From Stropharia rugosoannulata (Eukaryota; Basidiomycota; Agaricomycetes; Agaricales; Strophariaceae), in assembly GCA_028532985.1 (NCBI GenBank), contig JANCIK010000009.1, positions 310,001 to 374,000 on the forward strand: DNA of 64,000 nucleotides, in the 5' to 3' direction. The notes beneath the pieces are model-generated. The model was given only the letters and a program-made list of their open reading frames with translations, had not been told where the DNA came from and searched no databases. The position numbers and the translations under genes are program-made. Shown here piece after piece: positions 25,555-37,692 of the stretch (position 1 is its first letter; every line of letters starts with the position of its first letter).

Positions 25555-27558
25555 TCACAAATAAACCATTACAAGACATAATCCATGAGACTTTAACTTG
25601 TTTTCCGGGATTGTTATTTCAGAGCATTTCCCTTCAGGATCCTTTGAAGATTTCAATGTAAAAATTGGAGGGGAAGGAGGCACATTAATTAATATTCTAG
25701 GCCGCATTTGATGTGATTCAGTTTGCATAGAGTATGATCCATTAAAGTTGAGGGGTACTGAAATGGAGGGATTTTCGATGTGTACATTCCCATCTGTGAG
25801 AGAGAAGTTGACAACTCCAAAGACAGTCACAGAGCGGTTGTTGTAAGACTCAGAAAAGAGTGATTTTTCCAATAAAAAGAAGTCCCCAATGTGGCCATAT
25901 AAATCTCCATTGGGCTGGAGTGCAGTATTCAACACACGTCGGTTGAGACCTGGCACAAGGAGAAGATGTATACGTAGCCCCATGTGCGTGAGGAGGAATG
26001 GTTCAATGGGAGTTATTTGATCCAGATTGCTGCGGAGGACAGGGTAATCAAGTTTAAAGGCATCGGAACGATGTTGGTATACATCCACAGTACTTGGGAT
26101 GATATCTGTATTACCCCGAGAGTAGCTGCGATTGAAAATATCCATAATGCAGCGTTTCGAGTTGATAACCTCGCGCATCAGGCGAGAGAATGCGTGTTTG
26201 GAACCTTCACCATATGCTATTGTAATGCTGACGTCAAGGATACCCATCAGCAAGTAGGCTCCGTCCTCTCCACGAGTTACATGTCTGCCACATGCCATCT
26301 GGAGTCGTCTGGATATTGGGATGCTATCTGGACGGTCCCGCCTGAAGTTAAAAATTTCGGTTTGGTGTATTCCCGCAGCAGCAGCAACTCCGTTCTGGTT
26401 GCAAGGCATAATGGACCAGTCCTTGTTGTATACAGCCATTTTGGTGGGCGCCACAAGCTCTTGCAACGTCCATCCCCTAGTAAACCATGAGTCTTCAGAT
26501 ATATTGTCCTCGGAGAGTGTCTCAGAAAGGTAAACGAGGCAGATAACGGCCCCTCGATACCATTTATACATAGACCGAATGGCTTCATCCAGTTCCACGC
26601 TACTCTCCTTATTGATGCAGCAAGTGTCTATCCATCCAAGACGATGGCCGTGATCCCGTGCCGATGCTTCGCAGAACCTCCTGATCTTCTCATATCCAGC
26701 ATGATTCTGTTCTCTGGAAGACCAGTTCTGATAGGAAATCTCGCCAGAAGAAGCCTTTGTCCATGTGTGGGAAAGGATTGTGTATTGGGTGTATTTTGAA
26801 ATGAATATGTTGATTGTATTTAGTGTGAAAAACATGCTAATGTCAGAATGCTTATGCCCCTTCAAAAATTGGCCAGCAGGATCCTGCTTGAAGAGATCTA
26901 TTAGTTTGGGAACAAAACCGGGGCTATACTCGTTGATGCCTGCACATATACTTTCAACTAAAAGTAGAACAGCCTCGCGGTGGTCGACAAGGTGAATTTT
27001 TGATCCAGTGGAATCAAACGCCAATAGTCGTGTTGGCATAATGGACACATTATCGTGGGTCTTCTTCAAAACATAGTCTTTGAATACTCGTCGAACTAGA
27101 ATTTATCAGTCAAATGGAATTGATTACTTTGAGACACGTACACTCTGCTGGTATAACACGTGGCCTACTGCTATCCTCCATAATGTTGATATTTACGCGA
27201 ATAAGGGCCGTTGAGAGTGAGGCATCTGTGGAATTGGGACTGGATGTGGATGGCGGCGATTCAGTCACACGGCACTTCTCGACAGTCTCTGCTATGAAGC
27301 CTTTGAGACATTTGACGAATTCATGCTCAGGAGATTGCCCAGAGGAAGCACTGCCTATTTCATCCGCCGCTGGCTGCGTACATGGGGTGTCTAAAATAAC
27401 ATTTCAATTTTATTTTAATTATATATGGCGCTCCAGAACGTACCCGAAGCCATGCACTCATACACCATAGGCTTCACCAGATTCGCCAGCGCTGCAAGCA
27501 GTCCTCGAGCCTTGGGACTTTCAAAGCTTATTGGCGGAGGAGCATTTGCGTTCGACAT
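25555..27558 (-). CDS. HET-3: HET-domain protein, three exons
   Basis: Exons are 27444-27558, 27142-27390 and 25555-27095. Introns are 53 nt (GTACGT...TTAG) and 46 nt (GTACGT...CTAG), giving 634 residues. The HET core begins with YTILSHTW at about 226-233, preceded by a private patch (GHKHSDISMFFTLNTINIF). In exon 1 the usual APESIGFES reads APPPISFES. After the core, the C-terminal third closely matches HET-5 (SYSMQTESHQM...PRIL), whereas the HET core of HET-5 is closer to HET-6. This is a mosaic pattern that fits gene conversion. All splice sites and the stop are intact. Confidence 0.9.
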
Positions 27559-27770
27559 CGTTCGGGAATGTGTTGTGCTCTGTACCAGAAGGGTTCGAGT
27601 GAATATTGTGTAGTGCGGCAGTATGAAGCGCTTACATAGTTGAGTCGGTCAGTTCGTTATGGGGAAAGGAAGGAAGAATTGGATCATTGAGCGTCCGGCC
27701 CTATTGTTCGGGAACGTGTCAACCGCGTTCGGCGGTCTATTTTCAATCTGGCACTGCCTGCCGGCTTATT
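27559..27770 (-). promoter_or_regulatory. Conserved 5' flank of HET-3
   Basis: The coding-strand pyrimidine run CTTCCTTCCTTTCCCC (27661-27677) lies about 105-120 bp before the ATG. Upstream is GATTGAAAATAGACCGCC, also found at HET-4, -5 and -6 with small changes. Confidence 0.5.
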
Positions 27771-28840
27771 TTTATCATGCTTATCATTGAACAAATGGAT
27801 AATGGCGTTCATATAGGCACGCACATTCCATTACTAGAATCTCGGCCTTAGTACCCAATAGTGACCGGTACTCTGCAAAGGTCAGCAGACGTGTCAGCGT
27901 AAATGGTAGTGGGAAGGCCTCACAGCTCGTATACTAGCCATGAGGCAGTGCATTATTATTTTCTAACTGACATCACAGGTCCGAGATTTCACCGCTCTAT
28001 TAATACCTGGGCAAATCCGTGCGCTCCGTCATCCCTCCGCCTGGAATCCAGTCCACGGTCATCCAATGCATTGCACACTGCGTATATCGTACTGCTGCTA
28101 GGCTACATTGTGTGCTTATACGTAGTCATGTGTCTATGTACATTTCCTGCTGTGCCCAAGCATTCACGCTTGATAATGAGGACCGTACATCACGGAGAGC
28201 TATTAAACGTCGATGCTTGCCGTGTATATTGTCCGTTATTGAAATACTGACTGTGTGTTTGGTATTTTGCCATTCATTCTCACATCAATAATTTAAGAGC
28301 GGTCTCCTATGAGCGACCCGAAATGGCCGTACATTCACTACGGAGAATGTATCAACCATCAAGTTATTTTATTTTATTTTTGTGGACTATGCAGTCCTCC
28401 CATTCTTAAGCATCCATGGATGTACATATACTTAGAGGGAGAGTTGGCGACATACATGCATGCATCGCGCATTAGCGTCGCGTCCCCCGTGGTCAAGCCA
28501 AAATTGGCTCCTATGTCTACCTGACCATGTGGCTTTGCGTCTCGAGCTTCACTGCTTCGCTCATTGTTTTAGGCTTACGATTTTTCCCGCCCTCAAATGT
28601 ACTGTACCAGCTCTGGTTCACAAAGTTGTGCACGTTACGGCCTATATGTATGTCTTTTCGAACCCCGAATTTGTCTTCTCCGTACTCTCTCTAAGTGATC
28701 AACTTGTGTACTCTGTTTATGTGAAATTCTTGCATATACTATGTGGGCATCCCCCGTTTTGGTTTTGAACCTCTCAGGCATCGCATTCACGAGATACAAA
28801 TTCTACGTTGAGAGCGTGCGCCTCGGGGACACAGCGTCAC
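27771..28840. other. Intergenic region with HET-upstream module
   Basis: The GAGGCAGT...CTGACAT...ACCGCTCTATTAATACC module is at about 27941-28020. The rest is alignable with 51700-52800 (for example TCTCAGGCATCGCATTCACGAG at about 28775 against 52758). No gene. Confidence 0.5.
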
Positions 28841-29445
28841 TACTCGTGCCGAACATAAGTTTCCGGACACCACGTGAGCTCGTGCATCTTGAGGGGCTGA
28901 ATGACTTAGCTTTCCTGTGGCTTGCATGGCACCAATAAATCGATTTCTTTTTGGGGTATCATTATTGGTGTGTGAGCTCTTCACAGGAGTCATTATAAGT
29001 GAAGCAGGTAAGTGGTTAAGCCGTGACTGCGACATACATATGAACCACGTATTGTTATGGCGTGTCCAAGGTGCACCTTGATCTGGTTTGAATTCTGCGT
29101 AGATTCTGCTCTTTGTTGAGGATGAAGGTCCAACATTGACAGCCTTTACACAAACAACAATATTCCGTGCATTCAAATATTCACACTCAAGCCTGGGGAC
29201 TAAACGAGCGGGAAAGTGCACGCCATAATGAAACATGCCAATTATTTCCACTTAAACTACGTGACATGATATATATTGTACGTGAATTTGAAATGGCTAC
29301 TTATGAGCTCTACAACTCCTGAAGGAGCGTTGAGGCGAGGCATCGAGGTCAACGCTCATAGTTCATTTTTGTTGAAGTTCAACGTTAGCAGATGAGAAAA
29401 ATATCCCGTGATGCCTCAACCACGTGTTTCGAAAAATCTGCTGGG
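28841..29445. other. Unique insertion in superunit 2, part 1
   Basis: At about 28840 homology with 52820 stops and this DNA has no counterpart in the other superunits. A minus-strand frame at 28787-29251 (154 codons) reads into it. Its first ~80 residues look more protein-like than most chance frames, but it shows no domain, starts without a promoter motif and runs into the repeat, so I do not call it a gene. Confidence 0.4.
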
Positions 29446-30092
29446 TGAATAGCCTTCACTGATTAGACCGATGACCGGTCTCTCTATGGGCGGAGCTCGA
29501 TAGAGAGACCGGACTTTCTCGCAGAGATTTGACGTGCCATCGACTTTCCCACACTTTCCGCTCGATTTGAACGGCCCTAAAGTCAAAAGTCACGTTCTTG
29601 CTTATGTCAGTTGAGAGTCTCTTGGTCGCTGAAGCGACTGTATCACTGCTTGATCATCTCTGCAGCATATTGGGGCAACATTTAAGGTAGATAAAATCTA
29701 CCTTTACTATATGCACATAATTTCTCACTTATGGTTATTTTTGAAGGAAGTATTCATCCGACATGAACTATTTAGTGCTGACTTCAGTGATTGCCGGCCC
29801 TCAGAGCAAAATCAGAAGCAATGAAAAATAAAGCTTGACAGAAAGTACATGGTAACAGTCAGAAAACAGGAATAGGAGGCCCATTCAGTTGAATTATGCT
29901 ACCATTCTCGCAGGCATGCTTGAGCGCGACGCGCTTCTTTCTCAGTAACGTGACCTTATTTACTTTAGGGCGGCTCAAAATCCGTCCTAAAGTGTGGGAA
30001 AGTGGATGGCACGTCAAATCTCTGCGAGAAATCCCGGCCTGTCTATCGACGGACTTCAGGCCTCATAGACAGGCCGGTCTTCGGCCTATTCA
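29446..30092. mobile_element. Candidate non-autonomous transposon with terminal hairpins
   Basis: The ends TGAATAG/CTATTCA are followed inward by hairpins (29475-29487 pairs with 29500-29512; 30034-30046 pairs with 30065-30077). Then comes an inverted repeat of 42 bp with one mismatch (29516-29557 against 29989-30030). There is no coding frame. Flanks CTGCTGGG and TTGATGGG agree at 6 of 8 positions, so an 8 bp duplication (hAT-like) is possible but unproven. The right end is exactly where the R/C block homology resumes. Confidence 0.55.
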
Positions 30093-30405
30093 TTGATGGG
30101 AACCTTCCGCAACTTACACTCGTCGTGCTCGTGCTTTCAAACTATGGTTACCTGTGACCCCAAAATGTACGAATTGTGACGGGTACGCAAGACCTGACCT
30201 GCTCACGACGTGTCTTGCGAAGAGATGATTACAAGATAGCAAATATGACGTGTAGGCGCGGCTGTGATGGTCAGGAGCGGGAGGAGAGGGGAGGCAAGGG
30301 TGACTGGATGGGATACCTGCGAGAGGTATATGGCGTTCCCGACCTTGCTTGTCCTTGGGTGATGGCCAGGGACGGGACGAGGTGGTGTTGAGGTGAAGGT
30401 ACGTG
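30093..30405 (+). repeat. R module copy, 5' truncated
   Basis: Almost identical to 12926-13235. Its first ~90 bp are replaced by the neighbouring insertion. Confidence 0.6.
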
Positions 30406-32690
30406 TCACTTTAAGGCTGCTGCCGTTCTTCGCTATATCCTTTGCCCAACTGACTGCTCTGTGTACTTGTTAGGGTTTACTACACGTGAGCTGGTCTGCA
30501 TACTGCTCGCAAGGTACGCGCTCGTCTGTCACCCGCCTTGGCGCGTCGTTTACGCATTCTTTGTTCGTGTAGCCCTTCATCTCCGTCTCCTTCAAAGCCG
30601 TTGCTGCCCTTAGACTGGTACTTGTGGGCCAGTCTGCGTACAACCTCCCCTCGATGGCCGTTTCTGCACAGTCGCCCCAGTCGCGTCCAGCGTCCGGCCT
30701 TCTCCGCGACGTGCCCAGCCCACCTGCATCCCTCTCCTCGACTTCGCAGAGACAGCCCCCGTGGTCGCATAGTGATTTGATACGAATAGGCGCCAGCTTC
30801 GGGTCCTACTACCTCTACCTGCCAGCCTTGGTTTCATTTGCATCCCCGCCCTTCTTGGAGATACTCTACCTGCTCAGGCTCCGGGTCCAGGTTCTACTCG
30901 ACTACTCGGACATGCGGATGTACTAGCTACCATATTTCCTTTTCCCCACCTTTCCTAGGATACCCCTCGATGCGGCTTGTCTCCCCGCGATGGATCTTCC
31001 ACAGCAGCACGGCGCCCCACGGGCTTTCCGGAGACATCCAGCGCACATTACATATCCTGCTTCAACCTGCCTTTTGCGCACATACATCCGTGTACGCCTC
31101 CCTGCCGTACATGCTCTGTTTGTCGAGGACCTTCTTATGCGATCTATCAAAACATCCATTCTGTAGCCTCAGTTCGTCGCTTCTGTGCTCTCATCACGCC
31201 ACGCCCGGGCTCCGGTCCCGCTCTCCCTCAACGTCGATGCGCGCCCACATATGCGTCACGCCACGTCCCGTTCAAGCATTATGCATTATATCCCGGGGGT
31301 TTTCATTTCAATCTGTCTCGCTGCGTGACGTCGCGTCGCTGCGTGCCATGAGCGGCCCCATCTGACCTGGGATCGATGAGCATGAAGACATCGCATCCGT
31401 GCTCCATGCAGCCCGTTATAACCCCCATCCCGTCCCCGCTTCACTCCCACGCCCATCCGTCCCCCCTGCGTTCGTACCCGGCCACGCTCCCGGACACACA
31501 TTTAGCATGCTCGTGCACGCGCCGCGCCCATCTCATTGGTTGTATCCTGTTCTGTTCTTTGCACCACATCCCGCGCGTCGCATTGCAGTGGGCACCTCGC
31601 CATCCTGCGCACTCCATGCGTCGGGGTCAATTGTGTGTCCCTCGCAACTCGCGGACCCCGCTCGCTGCTCTCAACCTTGAGTCTCCTTGGCCAACCTGGC
31701 GCCCAGTCTCCCAACGTGTCCTCTCGATACTGTCCCACAACTAAGTGAATGCACATATTACTCCAACTTTCAGTCTCGTACTAACTCCGCCCGCCCGCCC
31801 ACCAACCTGATAAATGAATCTGGAACCCTATCTGGTTCAGTTCAGGCTCCTCGTGTGCCTCGTCCCGCACCGTAGCAGTCCCCGCCACGTCGAGCGCAGT
31901 GTCGTACACATCGTCTATCTAGGCCTTGTTTGCTTCGCCTAACACGCGAGCGCATATATGCGTCATACATCGTGTCCCAGGGAAGAAGTGTCCCTGCTCG
32001 CTGAGGTTATGCTCCTCCACTAGCCCGTTCTCTTGAATCCGTCGCATACTCGATACACCGCTCAGGTGGCCGGTGGCGTACTGGGTCCAGAGCAACTTCT
32101 GCGACATCGAGCGCAGTGTCACAATCGTAGACGCGTATACAGCTTCCCGTCCTCATGTGTGTCTTGCCTTACCCTTGCGCGTGAGCACGTATATGCACCA
32201 CATTTTGTGCCCCGGCCACTCTGATCTCCTCCAACTAGACCGTCTCTGCCCCCTTCGCCCCCTACCCATTAGCCTACGTCCCGCGCCGTCCCGTCCTGCT
32301 CACCCGCTCTCCGGTGTGTTCACCACGATATAAGGTTGTACCTTCGCTCTGACTACGTCTCTTGCTGCCCGCCCCGCTCGGCTATGTGTGCATTACTCTG
32401 TAGCCTTCTCTGCTGAATGTACTTTTACCTGGTCACCTAACACGCACGCCCGCTCAGTGCGCGCATACATCAATGTCCCCCATGTGTTCCGACCAGTCCC
32501 GCTCCAGCTCGTTAACCCGCCCTCAAGTACATCAAATTAACCTCCTAGCCACCTGAGCTTATTCTTTCTGTCTATGTGAGGTCGTATATCGTTTTTCAAT
32601 TCTTGAATCTAGCGACGAGATACTGTCCATTGAGAGCGCGTCGTGTTCTATTTTTGGATCACGGGTGATGCCCTTGACGAAGAGTATGCT
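30406..32690. repeat. C block, copy 2
   Basis: Matches 13241-14870 and 53240-55400. Ends at GACGAAGAGTATGCTG, where about 2 kb present at 55395-57460 is missing. Pyrimidine-rich, no gene. Confidence 0.7.
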
Positions 32691-32740
32691 GTGATGTGTC
32701 TCGAGCTACAAAAATTTGACTTTAATGTACTGCTTGATGC

Positions 32741-33082
32741 TTGATGTTTAGGCACCTGCCTTTATTTGAAATGTGTAAGTTCAAACGACGACAGAGACTT
32801 TTCCAGTGCTTACTCGCCTCCTATACATTCTGCACTGTGTTGAACGCACTTCGTTCTTGTATTTCATTGACTTTGTCTTTCTCCACCGTCACTGCGGCGG
32901 TCCTTGCCACTGCTCGTACTGTCCAGAGTTCTGAGCAACGGTATTACTCTCCATACGTGAATAGTCCGTGCACGCCTCTGTCCATGCACCACCATATTAT
33001 AGACCACTCACATCGTGGCCACCCAAAAAACCTACCATTTTGCTGGCTGCCGGATTCTCTAAAAGTGTATATATATTTCTGA
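32741..33082 (+). CDS. Hypothetical small ORF convergent with HET-4
   Basis: The 113-residue frame is open at the same place in the sister copy 57505-57843, with about 90% identical residues. It has a cysteine/leucine-rich middle and no domain I recognise. It overlaps the presumed 3' end of the HET-4 transcript on the other strand. It may be a chance frame in duplicated DNA. Confidence 0.25.
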   Translation: MMFRHLPLFEMCKFKRRQRLFQCLLASYTFCTVLNALRSCISLTLSFSTVTAAVLATARTVQSSEQRYYSPYVNSPCTPLSMHHHIIDHSHRGHPKNLPFCWLPDSLKVYIYF

Positions 33083-33165
33083 ACTCGTCGGAACGCTCAA
33101 TTGGATAATACAAACTACAATATATATTCAGATACCGAGAGGAAGCAGTAATACAAGCTGGAATG

Positions 33166-35444
33166 TCACAGATACAGCATTTTGATACGTAGACTGTGAG
33201 ACTCTAACTCATCTTCCGGTATTATAATTTCAGGGCTTTGCCCTTCAGGATCCTTTGAAGATTTCAGTGTAAAAATTGGAGGGGAAGATGGAAAATTTGT
33301 GTAAATCATATTCTCCTTCTTGCCCACCTCATATCATTCAATTTGCATAGAGTATGATCCAGTAAAGCCTAGGGGCACTGAAATGCAGGGATTTTGGATG
33401 TATACATTCCCATTTGCGATAGAGAAGTTGATAACTCCAAAGACAATCACAAATTTATAGTCGTGAGGTTGAGAAAAGAGTGATTTTTCCAATAACCGGA
33501 AGTTAAAAACTTCGCCATATAAATCTCCTATGGGCTGGAATGCAGTATTCACCACACGGCGGCTGAGACCTGGGACGAGAAGAAGGTGTGTACGTAGCCC
33601 CATGTGTGTGAGAAGGAATGGTTCTATAGGAGTTGCATCTTGGAACTTAAGTTCAAAGACATCAGAACGATGTTGATATACATTCACAGAAGACGGGATT
33701 ATATCGTAATTCCCCCAAGTGTAGCTGCGGTTGAAAATATCCATAATGCAACGTTTTGAGTTGATGACTTCGCGGATCAGGCGAGAGAAGGCGCGCCGCG
33801 ACCCTTCACCATATGCTATTGACATGCTGACACCAAGAATACCCATTAGCGAGTAGGCCGTGTCCTCTTCACGGGTCACCTGCCTCCCACATGCCATCTG
33901 TAATCGTCTGGATATTGGGACACGACCTTGCGTTACATCGTTAAAGCCGCCAATTTCTGATTCCTGTATTCCTGCAGCTGCTGCTATTGTTGCCTGACTG
34001 CAAGTCAAGATAGTCCAGTTCTTGTTGTATACTGCCATTCTGACGGGGGCCACAAGCTCTTGCAGCGTCCATCCCCTAGTAAACCATGAGTCTTGAGACA
34101 TATTTTCCTGGGAGGTTGTCTCTGAAAGATAAACAAGGCAGAGATCTGCTCTGCGGTACCATTTATACATAGAGCGAATTGCCTCGTCTAGCTCCGCACT
34201 GCTCTCCTTATTGATGCAGCAGGTGTCGATCCATCCCAGACGCAAGCCGTGATCCCGTGCAGATGCTTCACAGAAACTCTTAATCTTTTTATATCCAGCA
34301 GGATTCAGTTCTCTTGTAGGCCAGTCCTGAAAGGAAATCTCGCCAGAAGTGGCTTTTGTCCATGTGTGAGAAAGGATCGTGTATCGGGCGTATTTTGACA
34401 TGATTTCATTGAGTGATTGTTGTTGAAAAGACCAGCGAATGGAAGCATAACTACGTCCGTACAAGAAATTGCCAGTAGGATCACGCTTGAAGTGATGTAT
34501 TAGGTTGGCCAAGATATTGGGGCAACAGTCGTCCATGGCCGCAGATACAATTTCAACCAAAAATAGGGCGGCTTCGCGGCGGTCGACAAGACGAATTTGC
34601 GATCCAGTGGAATCAAACGCCAACAGTCGCGTTGGCATCTTGGACACGTCATCGCGGATGCTCTTCAAAACATACTGTACCATTTTAAATGGTTCGTCCG
34701 TCCCATGTCCCAAGGGCCATGTACGTGGACGAAATCGGTGCTTTGTCCCATGTCCCAAGCCCAGTGCACGAAGAATTTTTTGAAATTGGCTGAGACCATA
34801 CTCCAAAAACTGGCTTAACCCTACAAAAAACTCGCTGGACGAAATTTTTTGGACGAAATTTTTGGGTTGTCCCGGGTCCTTCCAAAAGTGGCGGGGCAAA
34901 AATTTCGTCCACGGTGTCCCATGTCCCCCCCCCTGGACGAACTATTCGAAATGGTACAGTAGTCTTTGAAAACTCGTCGAACTAGAGTTTATCAGTCAAC
35001 TGGAATAGATTAGTTCGAGAAACGTACACTCTGCTGGTATAACTCGTGGCCTACTGGTATCCTCCATTATGTTGAGATTTACGCGAATAAGGGCCGTTGA
35101 GAGTGAGGAATCTGTGGAATTGGGACTGGAATTGGATGGCGGTGATTCCGTCATACAGCACTCCTCGACTGTCTCTGCGATGAAACCTTTGAGACACTTG
35201 ACAAATTCATGCTCAGGAGATTGCCCAGAGGGAGCGCTGCCTATTTCAGCCGCCGCTGGCTGCATACGCGGGGTATCTAGAATCTTATTTCAAATTTATT
35301 TCAACTACATATAATGCTCAAGAACGTACCGGAAGCCAAGCACTCATACACCATGGGCTTCACCAGATTTGCCAGCGCGGCAAGTAGTCCTCGAGCCTTG
35401 GGACTTTCAAAGCCTATCGATTCAGGAGCATCTGCGTTCGACAT
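33166..35444 (-). pseudogene. HET-4: HET-domain gene broken by a MITE and a nonsense codon
   Basis: Exons 1 and 2 (35330-35444, 35028-35276) and both introns (53 and 46 nt) are intact. Exon 3 starts at 34981, but after seven further codons it is split by a 285 bp MITE (34675-34959). The gene's own frame enters the MITE and meets TAG at 34821-34823. The insertion plus its TA duplication adds 287 nt, shifting the frame. Downstream the HET core is intact (YTILSHTW, WIDTCCINK, GWTLQEL) until a TGA at 33334-33336, where the paralogues have TCA (Ser). The frame then stays open for 55 more codons to the family stop at 33166-33168. An ATG inside the MITE end (34681-34683, context AAAATGG) is in frame with the HET core and would give 449 residues, so a shortened product is possible. 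Confidence 0.85.
34675..34959. mobile_element. 285 bp MITE in exon 3 of HET-4, TA target
   Basis: Terminal inverted repeats of 25 bp (CTGTACCATTT... on both ends, 22 of 25 matching) are flanked by TA on each side. The empty site in the paralogues is GACTATG. The inside carries repeated GTCCCATGTCCC and GGACGAAAT words and no coding frame of its own. TA duplication suggests mobilisation by a Tc1/mariner-type transposase, but the ends are unlike those of the element at 61534. Confidence 0.85.
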
Positions 35445-35779
35445 TGTTCGGCGATGTGTTGTGCTGTATACGAGAAGGGATTGAGTCAATACTGTGTACT
35501 CTACTGCGGCAATACGAAGCGCTTACATTGTTGAGTCGGTCAGTTCGTTAAAGGGGAAGGAAGGAAGAATTGGACCATTGAGCGTCTGACCACATTGTTC
35601 GGGAACGTGTCATACACGTTTCACGTTTGGCGGACTATTTTCAATCTCTGCCCACCGGCTTATTTTTATCATGTTTATTATTGAACAAATAGATAATGGC
35701 GTCTATATAGGCACGCACATTCCGTTACTCTCTCGTCCTTGGTACCCAATAGTGACCGGTACTTTGAAAAGGTCAGTAG
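35445..35779 (-). promoter_or_regulatory. Conserved 5' flank of HET-4
   Basis: The coding-strand pyrimidine run is at 35551-35568, about 110-125 bp before the ATG, with the family GATTGAAAATAG-type motif further up. Intact promoter sequence in front of a damaged gene fits recent inactivation. Confidence 0.45.
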
Positions 35780-37251
35780 ACGTTTCAGCCGCAGTGAATG
35801 GTCAGCGTTGGGTACTCTGGGATGGCCCTAATAGCTCGTATGCCAGCCATGAGGCAGTTTATTTTTATTTGCTAACTGACATGTCCGAGATTATACCGCT
35901 CTATTGATACCTGCATGAGTCTTCGCCCTCCTTCGTCCCTTTGCCTGCAATCCAGTCCACGGAGCACTGGTTCGAGGGGGTCGCATAACACCTTTGTGAA
36001 ACTCTCGTGTATCGCACTCACGACATACTCTACATTCAGAGCGGGCGCGTCGGGGCCAGACAGCATCGCCATCTATAGGACATTCTGTTTTTGAAGCACT
36101 CGGTCATGCCGCCGGCCCGCCGCCCGCGCAACGAAAAGGAGGCTACACAACCGCGTAAGTTCGTTTCGTCGTCACTGCCTTGTCACTGCCTCCTACTTAC
36201 AATTTGTCTACAATACCTCAGGGACCCCTTGACAACTTACAATTAACTTGGTTATGATTTTGGACCTAGCATCTTGCGATATTAATGGCTAGGTATCGTG
36301 GCGTAGGGGAAGCACGGATTTGGACCTGCTCAGTGCTCACGAGAACGCTGTAAACAAGAACGGGTACGGCTGTGGTGATAGTGAAGAAGGGGATGAGAAG
36401 TGAGTGCTAGATACGTGTCTGTGTTGCCTGTCTATGCGTCAGCACATGTTTACGGTCTTTGTAGAGCCTACTTGCATTTTCTTAGCCGATTCACTGGCGT
36501 CTGTATGCTGCATATTTTGCTACGCGTCTCCCCGTTTGCATAGCGAGGAATGTGCCCGTCTTTCACCCGCCTCGGTGTGTGTTTATGCTTGATTTGTTTG
36601 ACTAGCCCGCTGCCCCCGCTGCCTGCCCTATGCTTGTCCAGGCCTGTGCTTACTAGCGGGCTAGTCTGCATGTGGCCTCCCGTCGACGGCCCTCTTTGCA
36701 CGGTCGCGCTGTCGCGTCGAACGTCCGGCCATCTCTGCGACGTATCCCGCCCAACCGCGTCCCATCCTCGACATCACAAAGTCAGCCTATGGTTGAATAG
36801 TAGCTTGATATCACTGTGCGCCGCACCTCGGCTTCAGGTCCTGGTAATCCTACCAGCCTACCTTGGTTCTATTTTCATTCCCGCCCTTCTTGGTGATTCG
36901 CATACTCAAGTACTCGCGTACCAGCTCGCGTATCGGCTTTTCCCGCCTTTTGTTGGATGCACCTTTATGCACCTCACCGTCCCCGCGATGGGCCTTCCAC
37001 AACGGCGTGACGGATCCCCTTTTACGCACATAACATACCTCCGTGTACGCCCAGCCTTGTATCGCCCGTACATCCCTCCCCGCTCTTGCATACCTGGTCG
37101 TGTGCCCACCTCACCTCCCCCTCGATGCACTGCTCTGCCTTCCAGCACCTCACGGGCATTGTGTCACGTCCAAAGTCCGGCCATCTCCACGACGACAGGG
37201 CCTGCTCACCCACACCCCTCCTTCACAATGCAGAGGCAGCCCGTGCCCGCC
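35780..37251. repeat. A block, copy 3 (start of superunit 3)
   Basis: Closest to 18780-20170. Interrupted at its end by the LINE. An R module is included at about 36088-36560. No gene. Confidence 0.75.
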
Positions 37252-37263
37252 TAATCACTCCTT
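37252..37263. repeat. LINE target-site duplication, left
   Basis: TAATCACTCCTT, repeated exactly at 44106-44117. The uninterrupted site is seen at 20167 and 63360 as TAATCGCTCCTT. Confidence 0.9.
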
Positions 37264-37692
37264 TTTTTTTGATTAATTTATGTCTATTGAGTTTACACTA
37301 TCATAGACATTATCCTGTTTATATGTATTACTTTAGATTGCTACGAGGGCCCCAATGCCCCGATCTTTACCGTCAGGCTGTGCACCTGTGAAGCAGACAC
37401 TCCGTGTTCGCAGCTCCACAAGCCCGGCACGGAAACGCCGTTTCGCCTGCACGGGTCATCGGTATTGGTTTGTGGTGGGACGGCTTGACATCCTTTCCCT
37501 GTGTTGTGCCCCGTTACGCCTAGGCGTAGGGAGAGAGGGTAAGGAGGTCTCTGATTGCAGAGGACGTCCTGTTCGCGCCTCTCTAGGCCGGGGATTATTG
37601 TGGTGTATGGTATTGGGTTATATTAGGTGGTGTTGTGATTATATTGAATTATTGTAGTTGTGGTCCGACTAACTGTCGGGTTGCGATGTTCG

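Noticed and set aside
28787..29251. 154-codon minus-strand frame in the unique insertion of superunit 2
   Set aside because: Part of it looks protein-like, but it runs across the boundary into repeat DNA and has no recognisable domain or promoter.
34675..34959. MITE acting as a new intron (GT near one end, AG at the other)
   Set aside because: Splicing at those positions would leave four extra bases and shift the HET frame, so it does not restore the gene.
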